Positions 25,561 through 31,553 of a DNA stretch of 61,328 nucleotides are shown here, piece after piece; positions within the stretch are counted from its first letter, which is position 1; each line of letters opens with the position of its first letter. This stretch comes from CAXNKG01 sp964202965 (lineage in GTDB: Bacteria > Acidobacteriota > Vicinamibacteria > Vicinamibacterales > UBA2999), in the NCBI GenBank assembly GCA_964202965.1, contig CAXNKG010000015.1:1-61328 (forward strand), in the 5' to 3' direction. Both the position numbers and the translations under genes were made by a program. The notes below the pieces were generated by a model. The model was not told where the DNA came from, searched no databases, and was given only the letters and a program-made list of their open reading frames with translations.

Positions 25561-25570
25561 GGGACGGCCC
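25531..25570 (+). other. stable RNA hairpin upstream of the tRNA
   Basis: GGGCCGTCCC (25531-25540) pairs perfectly with GGGACGGCCC (25561-25570), and an inner CAGC/GCTG pairing extends the stem. No U-run follows, so it is not a standard intrinsic terminator. It ends 20 bases before the tRNA and could protect or process a tRNA precursor. Confidence 0.55.
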
Positions 25571-25590
25571 TAGACGGGTCGCTTGTTCAC

Positions 25591-25674
25591 GCGGGTGTGG
25601 CGAAACTGGCAAACGCAGCGGTCTTTAAAACCGCCTCCCCTCCAGGATTGCGGGTTCGAGTCCCGCCGCCCGCA
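25591..25674 (+). tRNA. leucine-type tRNA with anticodon UUA (putative ochre suppressor)
   Basis: A full cloverleaf folds. The acceptor is GCGGGTG with CGCCCGC (one G-U) and the discriminator is A. The D-arm is GCG/CGC with GG in the loop, and the T-arm is GCGGG-TTCGAGT-CCCGC. The 15-base variable region forms a small third arm, as in class II tRNAs. The A73, D-arm and long variable arm fit leucine. The anticodon stem GCGGT/ACCGC leaves the loop CTTTAAA, so positions 34-36 are TTA, with the expected U33, A37 and A38. This would read UAA. A normal tRNA-Leu(UAA) would need the loop shifted by one base, which the stem does not allow. CCA is not encoded. It lies inside the IS1595-family element. 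Confidence 0.82.
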
Positions 25675-25770
25675 CTATTCAGACTAGTACATCGACGGAT
25701 CTGCGTCAATGACGAAGAAGCCCTACACGTAACTGCACCCAGCCCGTCCCCCACCATCGGCCCGCGCTCC

Positions 25771-25850
25771 GGTGGATGGGGGGGGGCGGCTGGTCCCGCC
25801 GCAGGATCCTGGACTCCTGCACGCGACCGGTTCAATTCCGGTGTCCTCCA
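25771..25850 (+). tRNA. degenerate tRNA-like sequence (glutamine-like)
   Basis: The T-arm ACCGG-TTCAATT-CCGGT is perfect and the acceptor GGTGGAT/GTCCTCC pairs except for one T-T. The D-arm GGCGG-CTGGTC-CCGCC is followed by a 6-bp anticodon stem, GCAGGA/TCCTGC, with an 8-base loop TCCTGGAC. The loop contains CTG, and the arm resembles tRNA-Gln(CUG). Oddities are a run of nine G between acceptor and D-arm, the 8-base loop and no U before CTG. It may be a decayed tRNA, a tRNA mimic or a frameshift-type tRNA. It ends 13 bases before the transposase -35 box. Confidence 0.4.
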
Positions 25851-25863
25851 CTAATTTTAGTAC

Positions 25864-25892
25864 TTGACGAACCCGTCTAAAACAGGTACATT
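25864..25892 (+). promoter_or_regulatory. sigma-70 promoter of the transposase, near-leaderless
   Basis: TTGACG (25864-25869) and TACATT (25887-25892) have a 17-base spacer. The transposase ATG at 25900 lies only 7 bases after the -10 box, where transcription would normally start. The mRNA would therefore have little or no leader, and no ribosome site is visible. Confidence 0.6.
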
Positions 25893-25899
25893 ACGAACC

Positions 25900-26862
25900 A
25901 TGGAAACGGCCTTGAACATCTCCCAACTGGCGAAGTACTTCAGCGATGAGGACGCCGCCCGCGCCCTGCTGGAAGATATGCGGTGGGGCAAGGACGGCGC
26001 GGTCTGCCCGCATTGCGGCGGTGCTGACCCCTACAAGCTGACGCCGAAGGCCACCAGCAAGCGCCCCGGTCGTAAAGGTCTGTACAAGTGCCGCGCCTGC
26101 CGCAAACAGTTCACCGTGACCGTAGGCACCATCTTCGAGGACAGCCACATTCCGATCTCCAAGTGGCTGTTGGCGCTGCATCTACTGGCCTCATCGAAGA
26201 AGGGCATCAGCGCCCACCAGCTACACCGCAATCTCGGCATCAGCTACAAGGGTGCGTGGTTCATGGCGATGCGCCTGCGTCACGCGGCAGGCAATGGACC
26301 GATGCGCGAGTTGATGGGCGGCATGGTCGAAATCGATGAAACCTACGTAGGCGGTCGCCTGCGCCGTGGTGGGGGTAAGCGCGGTCGCCCTGGCCGTGAC
26401 TCGCACAAGACGCCGGTAGTCGCGTTGGTAGAGCGCGGCTCCGGTCGCGTTCGGGCGTTCCCGATGCCGCGCGTGACCGCGAATAATCTCGCGAAGGCCA
26501 TTGAAGCCAACGTCAAGGCGAACGCGACGATGATGACCGATGACTTCGTCGCGTATAAGGCGGTCGCGGAGGATTCCGACCGGAAGCACCTGTCCGTGAA
26601 CCACTCCAAAGACGAGTACGTGCGCGGTGAAGCGCACACGAACACGGTCGAAGGATTCTTCTCGCTACTGAAGCGCGGCGTGAACGGTGTCTATCATCAC
26701 GTCAGTCGCGGACACCTCTCGCGCTACTGCGATGAGTTCGCATTTCGGTACGAGCATCGCAAATCGAGCGATGGGCAGCGCGCGAAATTGCTCGTCGCGG
26801 GTGCCGAAGGCAAGCGTCTGACGTACAAACAGCCAGACGGAATCAGCGCGAAAAGCGCGTGA
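25900..26862 (+). CDS. IS1595-family transposase
   Basis: This 320-residue transposase has an N-terminal zinc ribbon (CPHCGG at 36-41 with CRAC at 64-67) and the ISXO2/IS1595 catalytic core. The core shows MVEIDETYVGG (Asp146), MMTDDFVAYK (Asp214/215) and HTNTVEGFFSLLKRG (Asn248, Lys258), followed by the family's EFAFRYEHR motif. The ATG at 25900 was preferred over a TTG at 25864, because the TTG is part of the -35 box. All catalytic positions look intact, so the enzyme is probably active. It ends in TGA 72 bases before the right end of the element. Confidence 0.95.
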   Translation: METALNISQLAKYFSDEDAARALLEDMRWGKDGAVCPHCGGADPYKLTPKATSKRPGRKGLYKCRACRKQFTVTVGTIFEDSHIPISKWLLALHLLASSKKGISAHQLHRNLGISYKGAWFMAMRLRHAAGNGPMRELMGGMVEIDETYVGGRLRRGGGKRGRPGRDSHKTPVVALVERGSGRVRAFPMPRVTANNLAKAIEANVKANATMMTDDFVAYKAVAEDSDRKHLSVNHSKDEYVRGEAHTNTVEGFFSLLKRGVNGVYHHVSRGHLSRYCDEFAFRYEHRKSSDGQRAKLLVAGAEGKRLTYKQPDGISAKSA

Positions 26863-26908
26863 GGAGTGGAAGCGTGTTTGGGGCCATAAACAAAGGAGAT
26901 TTTGGTGA

Positions 26909-26934
26909 TTGGGTTTGTGATCGCATCAATTACC
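26909..26934 (-). repeat. right terminal inverted repeat of the IS1595-family element
   Basis: Read on the minus strand it begins GGTAATTG and ends ATCACAAACCCAA, matching the left repeat at 23 of 26 positions. It directly abuts the right CATCGATT duplication. Confidence 0.92.
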
Positions 26935-26958
26935 CATCGATTTTCCCCATGATATAGT
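26930..26958 (+). promoter_or_regulatory. possible hybrid promoter of the inositol-phosphate synthase gene
   Basis: TATAGT (26953-26958) is a good -10 box 9 bases before the GTG start. The best-placed -35 region, TTACCC (26930-26935), is formed by the last bases of the transposon end plus one base of the duplication. The insertion may therefore have replaced the original -35 region. The -35 match is weak. Confidence 0.4.
26935..26942. repeat. right target site duplication CATCGATT
   Basis: This exact copy of the octamer at 23826-23833 directly follows the right end of the transposon. Confidence 0.92.
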
Positions 26959-26967
26959 GGCGAACTT

Positions 26968-28281
26968 GTGACTGCACCCCTTCAAATCGCGCCGAGTCGA
27001 GGCAAGCTCGGAGTGCTGCTCGTCGGGCTCGGCGCGGTGGCGACGACGACGATTGCCGGCGTCTGTGCGATCCGCAAGGGGCTCGCGCCGCCTATCGGAT
27101 CGCTCACCCAGATGGGCACGATTCGCCTCGGCAAACGGACCGAAAACCGCACGCCGCGGATCAATGAGTTCGTGCCGCTCGCGGACCTCAACGACATCGT
27201 GTTCGGCGGCTGGGACATCTTCGACGAAGACTGCTACGGCGCGGCCCGTACCGCCGGCGTGCTCGAACCCGCGCAACTCGATCAGGTGCGTGGGGAACTG
27301 GAGGCGATTCGCCCCATGTCCGCCGTGTTCGACCAGCGGTACGTGAAGCGCCTCGACGGCCCGAACGTCAAGAAGGGCAAGAACAAGCGCGACCTGGCCG
27401 AGCAGGTGGTCGCGGACATCCGCGCCTTCAAGGCCACGCACGGGTGCGATCGCCTCGTCATGATCTGGACGGGCAGCACCGAGGTCTACATGAAGGAGAC
27501 CGCGGTGCACGCCACCGTCGCGTCGTTCGAGAAGGCGCTCGAACAGAGCGATGAGGCGATTCCGTCGAGCATGGTGTACGCGTATGCGGCGATTCGTGAG
27601 GGCATCCCGTTCGCGAACGCCGCGCCCAACCTGACCGCCGACATTCCGGCGATGCTGGAACTGGCGGCGCGTACGCAGTCGCCGCTGGCCGGCAACGACA
27701 TGAAGACGGGGCAGACGCTGATCAAGACGATCATCGCCCCCGGCCTCAAGGCCCGGCTGCTTGGTGTCCGCGGCTGGTACTCGACCAACATCCTGGGCAA
27801 CCGCGACGGCGAAGTGCTCGACGACCCCGAGTCCTTCAAGACGAAGGAAGAGAGCAAGAAGTCGGCGCTCGACTACATCTTTCAGCCCCAGCTCTATCCC
27901 GAACTCTACAAGGACCTGTGCCACGTGGTCCGCATCAACTACTACCCCCCGCGCGGCGACAACAAAGAGGGGTGGGACAACATCGATTTGATCGGGTGGC
28001 TTGGCTATCCGATGCAGCTGAAGATCAATTTCCTGTGCCGCGACAGCATTCTGGCGGCGCCGATCGTGCTCGACTCAGCTCTGTTCCTCGACCTCGCGAA
28101 GCGCGCCGGCATGTCCGGCATCCAGGAATGGCTGTCCTTCTATTTCAAGGCGCCCATGCACGCTCCCGAGGTCTACCCGGAACACGACCTGTTCATTCAG
28201 CTGATGAAGCTGAAGAACACCCTTCGCTTCATGATGGGCGAACAGTTGATCACCCACCTCGGCCGTGAGTATTACGACTAG
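26968..28281 (+). CDS. ino1: myo-inositol-1-phosphate synthase
   Basis: This 437-residue NAD-dependent enzyme makes inositol-1-phosphate from glucose-6-phosphate. It shows the N-terminal NAD loop GVLLVGLGAVATTTIAG and the family stretches IWTGSTEVYM, LAGNDMKTGQT and SWYSTN-type sequence (here GWYSTNILGN). PVVLDS-like sequence (IVLDSALFLDLAKRAG) lies near the end. It opens with a GTG at 26968, very close to the -10 box, so its message may be nearly leaderless. The product could feed inositol phospholipids or an inositol solute. The gene was originally divergent from the methyltransferase-like gene, before the transposon inserted. Confidence 0.95.
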   Translation: MTAPLQIAPSRGKLGVLLVGLGAVATTTIAGVCAIRKGLAPPIGSLTQMGTIRLGKRTENRTPRINEFVPLADLNDIVFGGWDIFDEDCYGAARTAGVLEPAQLDQVRGELEAIRPMSAVFDQRYVKRLDGPNVKKGKNKRDLAEQVVADIRAFKATHGCDRLVMIWTGSTEVYMKETAVHATVASFEKALEQSDEAIPSSMVYAYAAIREGIPFANAAPNLTADIPAMLELAARTQSPLAGNDMKTGQTLIKTIIAPGLKARLLGVRGWYSTNILGNRDGEVLDDPESFKTKEESKKSALDYIFQPQLYPELYKDLCHVVRINYYPPRGDNKEGWDNIDLIGWLGYPMQLKINFLCRDSILAAPIVLDSALFLDLAKRAGMSGIQEWLSFYFKAPMHAPEVYPEHDLFIQLMKLKNTLRFMMGEQLITHLGREYYD

Positions 28282-28304
28282 ACTGCAGGACTGAAGGAGT
28301 TGTC

Positions 28305-30503
28305 ATGAGACGCACTGTCATCGGTCTCGGCGCCCTGGCGCTGATCGCGGCGGTCGGGCCCCTCAACGCTCAGGACCATCCTCATCTCGCCCCAGCCAGC
28401 GGCGTGCCGCACGGCATTCCCCGCATTTGCGCCGACGCGACCGTGACGTCGGCGGCGAGCGGCGCCTGGTCCAATCCTTCGACATGGTCGACGCGGCAGG
28501 TGCCCGGTGCGGGCGCCGCGGTACGCATCGCGCCGGGCACACGCATCGTCTATGACGTGGTCAGCGACGCAGCGATGCGCTGCATCGACGTCGATGGCGA
28601 CCTCATCTTCCGGACGAACGCGGACACACGCCTGAAGGTGGGCACCCTGACGGTGCTCGAGTCCGGCCGTCTCGAAATCGGCACCGTCGACGCCCCGATT
28701 GCCGCAGGGGCGACGGCGGAACTCGTCGTTGCGGATCAACCCATCGACACGGCGCGCGATCCCGAGCAGATCACCGGCGGCGTCATCGGGCTGGGAACGA
28801 TCCGCATGCACGGGGCGGTCAAGTCGCCGACGTTCGTGCGGGTGGCGGCGGAACCGCTGGCGCGCCAGAACACGCTGCAGCTCGAAGACGCTGCGTCGGG
28901 GTGGGGGCCGGGCGACACGCTCGTGATTCCCGACACCCGGCAGCTCCGCCAGAACGAGCGCGGCACCAACTACGTACCCCAGTGGGAGGAACTGTCACTC
29001 TCGGCCCTCACCGGCCGGACGGCCACGATTGCGTCGCCCCTCCGGTTCGATCACCGCGGGGCGAGGGCCGCCGACAACCGCCTCGAGTTCCTGCCGCACG
29101 TCGGCAATGTGACTCGCAATGTCGTCATCCGGTCGGAGAACCCGCAGGGGACGCGCGGCCATGTCATCTTCGTGATGCATCCGGACGTCGACATCCGGTA
29201 CGCGGCGTTCAAGGACCTGGGCCGCACGCGGATGGGCGTACTCAGTAGTACGGAGTACGGGACCGATGGTGGTGTGCGGCGCGTAGGGACCAACCAGATT
29301 GGCCGCTACTCGCTCCACTTTCACCATGCGTTTGGACCGCGGACGCCCAATCCGAGCGGATACCAGTTCACCCTCATCGGCAATGCGATCGACGACGCCT
29401 CGAAGTGGGGCATCACGATTCATAACAGCCACTTCGGCCTGATTCGCGACAACGTCGTCTACAACTCGCGCGGCGCCGGCATCGTGACCGAGGACGGCAA
29501 CGAGAGCTTCAACGTCTTCGAGCACAACTTCGCGATGCGGTCCGAAGGATCCGGTGAGTTTGCGCCGCGAAGCGGCTACGGCGGCGCGACCGGCGATCCC
29601 GGCGGCGAGGGCGCCGGCTTCTGGCTGCGCGGCCCGAACAACACGCTTCGCAACAACGTCGCCGCCAACGTCGACGTCTTCGGCTACGGCATTGCGGCCG
29701 GGGCGCTTGAAGCGGTGAAGGTGCCGAGGTTCAAGGGCGCGGACAACAGCAAGGACGGCGAGTTCACGACAATCGATGCCGTCGATACTCCGCTCCTGGA
29801 GTTCGCCAACAATGAGGCGTACGGCGCCATTCAGACCGGCATCGCCATCGGCTGGAACGGCACCGTCAAGGGCCTGCGCGTCTGGCACACGTCGCGGAAT
29901 GCGGTGACGGCGTTTCCCGCCGATCGCCTGGAGATCGATGGGGCCGTCGTGCGTGGCGATGCCGCCGTGCTCTCCACGGCGTTCGAGAATCCCACGGGCA
30001 TCTGGTTCAGCAACTACGTCGCCAAGACGGTGACGGTGCGGAACAGCGACGTGCAGGGCATGCGCGTCGGCGTCGCGAGTCCGTTCTTCTCGCGCATCGA
30101 TGCCGAGCCCGGACGCGGCGACGGTGTTGCGACCGTCGAGAACAGCTATCTCCGGAATTACGTGGGGATCGCGGTCGCGACCGCCTATACGCCCGAAACC
30201 ACGCAGGCGCCCGTGAAGAAGGGCGTCGTGCGCAATACGCGGTTCGAGCCGCTGATCGGCGTGGCACCCGCGACCTACCCGGCCGCGGCGATCTCCATGA
30301 ACTACGGGATGTCGTCGGGCGACACCGGCCTCCGCGATCCGCTGGTCGTATACGACTTCAACGGCACGCCTGGCGACACGTTCCGCGTGTTCTATTCGCA
30401 CGACGTGCCGGCGGCTGCGGCGCCGGCATGCAACGCGCCGCGCACGGACATTGGCGGATTTGTCTGCGCGGGGGACGACGGCCTTCAGGAATCGAGGCGC
30501 TGA
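28305..30503 (+). CDS. exported G8-domain protein with right-handed beta-helix
   Basis: This 732-residue protein has a signal peptide ending PLNAQ. A G8-like domain starts near residue 50 (GAWSNPSTWSTRQVPGAG, then VRIAPGTRIVYDV). A long beta-helix follows with repeated Asn/Gly-rich rungs such as WGITIHNSHFGLIRDNVVY and NNTLRNNVAANVDVFGYG. The architecture resembles the CEMIP/TMEM2 group, in which it is linked to polysaccharide (hyaluronan) handling. Whether this one is a lyase, hydrolase or binding protein cannot be told. AAGGAG lies upstream of the ATG. It ends with a 19-base convergent overlap on the GGDEF gene. Confidence 0.75.
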   Translation: MRRTVIGLGALALIAAVGPLNAQDHPHLAPASGVPHGIPRICADATVTSAASGAWSNPSTWSTRQVPGAGAAVRIAPGTRIVYDVVSDAAMRCIDVDGDLIFRTNADTRLKVGTLTVLESGRLEIGTVDAPIAAGATAELVVADQPIDTARDPEQITGGVIGLGTIRMHGAVKSPTFVRVAAEPLARQNTLQLEDAASGWGPGDTLVIPDTRQLRQNERGTNYVPQWEELSLSALTGRTATIASPLRFDHRGARAADNRLEFLPHVGNVTRNVVIRSENPQGTRGHVIFVMHPDVDIRYAAFKDLGRTRMGVLSSTEYGTDGGVRRVGTNQIGRYSLHFHHAFGPRTPNPSGYQFTLIGNAIDDASKWGITIHNSHFGLIRDNVVYNSRGAGIVTEDGNESFNVFEHNFAMRSEGSGEFAPRSGYGGATGDPGGEGAGFWLRGPNNTLRNNVAANVDVFGYGIAAGALEAVKVPRFKGADNSKDGEFTTIDAVDTPLLEFANNEAYGAIQTGIAIGWNGTVKGLRVWHTSRNAVTAFPADRLEIDGAVVRGDAAVLSTAFENPTGIWFSNYVAKTVTVRNSDVQGMRVGVASPFFSRIDAEPGRGDGVATVENSYLRNYVGIAVATAYTPETTQAPVKKGVVRNTRFEPLIGVAPATYPAAAISMNYGMSSGDTGLRDPLVVYDFNGTPGDTFRVFYSHDVPAAAAPACNAPRTDIGGFVCAGDDGLQESRR

Positions 30504-31426
30504 CTGAGGACGCGGTTGCCGCCGGCCGCGCTCGCGCGGCCGACGGCAGCCACCGCCTGCTCGAGCAGCACGTCCGCCTTCATCGCGCGCTCCGCTGAGG
30601 GCACGACCAGCACCCCCACCGACACGGTCACCGCATAGGCTTCATCCGATCGGTGATCGCGGAGCCGCATCCGTTCCTGCACCGTCACGCGGATCCGCTC
30701 GGCCAGACGCTCGGCGTTGAACCCCTGAATGTCCGGCATCAGCACGCCGAACATGTCCTCGCCCAGCCGGCCCACCCAGTCCGTCTCGCGGAAATAGTTG
30801 CGCACCACAATCCCGATGCGCTCGATCACCCGGTCCCCGGCGCCACGGCCGTGCTTCTCGTTGATCTCGTCGAGGTCGTCCACGTCGAGGACGATCACCG
30901 CGAACGGATAGCCGAAGCGCTCGGCGCGCTGGATCTCCTTTTCGAGCGCGGCGACGAACACCTCTCGCGTGTGAAGAGTCGTCAGCGGGTCGACAATCGA
31001 AGGGCCGTTGCGGCCGACGTGCGCTGAGACTGCGGCACAGACGTCGAGCGAGGCGCGGTGCAGCATCTGCGTCAGTGTCGGCCAGGGCTCCGATTCGAGG
31101 CCGAACGACTCGTCCTGCGCGAGCTGATCGAGCGCGGAACGCTCCATCAGGTACAGCACCGTGAACAGCAGCCTGATGGACACCTCATGCTGCACCGCGA
31201 GGCGGCCAAGGTCGGCGACGATCGGGTAGCCGGCGTCCAGCTCGCCGTCGCGAACCGCGGTGGTCAGCAGCCGGAAGGCGAGCTCCCCGAGCCTGGCGCG
31301 CTCCTCTGCGCTGACGTGTTCGACACCGGCAAACGGGTAGACGCCCAGGGCGTCGGTGACGATGTCACCGGCGTGGCCCTGGAGAATACGCGCCACCTGT
31401 GTGCGCAGCTCGACGGATTCCTGCAC
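30485..31426 (-). CDS. degenerate GGDEF-domain protein
   Basis: This 313-residue protein has a helical N-terminal half (about 1-145) without a recognisable sensor and a C-terminal GGDEF domain. The metal-binding strand VIVLDVDDLDEINEKHG is present, but the active-site loop reads RLGEDMFGVLMP, that is GEDMF instead of GG(D/E)EF. Diguanylate cyclase activity is therefore doubtful, and it may act as a c-di-GMP or protein-binding regulator. It is divergent from the PilB/GspE-like gene, whose N-terminal domain type can bind c-di-GMP, so a functional link is plausible. Confidence 0.82.
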   Translation of the reverse strand: MQESVELRTQVARILQGHAGDIVTDALGVYPFAGVEHVSAEERARLGELAFRLLTTAVRDGELDAGYPIVADLGRLAVQHEVSIRLLFTVLYLMERSALDQLAQDESFGLESEPWPTLTQMLHRASLDVCAAVSAHVGRNGPSIVDPLTTLHTREVFVAALEKEIQRAERFGYPFAVIVLDVDDLDEINEKHGRGAGDRVIERIGIVVRNYFRETDWVGRLGEDMFGVLMPDIQGFNAERLAERIRVTVQERMRLRDHRSDEAYAVTVSVGVLVVPSAERAMKADVLLEQAVAAVGRASAAGGNRVLSQRLDS

Positions 31427-31553
31427 GTTCTCGGATATCGGCCCGAACGAGCCGATTCACCACTGTACTTACAAAATTCAAATCCCTACCGTAAACTGGC
31501 CATTCGGCCGAAACCACAGTGGGACTTGTGTCAACAGATCGTTGGGGGTATCC

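Larger units (their letters stand above)
23834..26934 (+). mobile_element. complete IS1595-family transposon with passenger genes and tRNA-like genes
   Basis: This 3,101-bp element is bounded by 26-bp terminal inverted repeats that both begin GG and share GCGATCACAAACCCAA (23/26 identical). A perfect 8-bp direct duplication, CATCGATT, flanks it outside; GG ends and 8-bp duplications are typical of IS1595 elements. In order it holds a minus-strand passenger operon of three overlapping genes (23848-25326), a regulatory region, a leucine-type tRNA with anticodon UUA, a second tRNA-like sequence and the plus-strand transposase (25900-26862). Passenger genes are known in some IS1595 subgroups; I know of no described member with tRNAs. 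Base composition of the passenger operon is visibly more AT-rich than the flanking host genes. Confidence 0.92.

Noticed and set aside
25591..25674. Ordinary tRNA-Leu(UAA)
   Set aside because: That would need the loop TTTAAAA. The 5-bp stem GCGGT/ACCGC fixes the loop as CTTTAAA and shifting it by one base makes a C-C mismatch, so the anticodon is UUA.
25676..25770. A third tRNA or att site between the two tRNA-like sequences
   Set aside because: No T-arm or acceptor pairing is visible. The only similarity is a loose CACTA...TAGTAC resemblance between the 3' flanks of both tRNA-like sequences, too weak to call.
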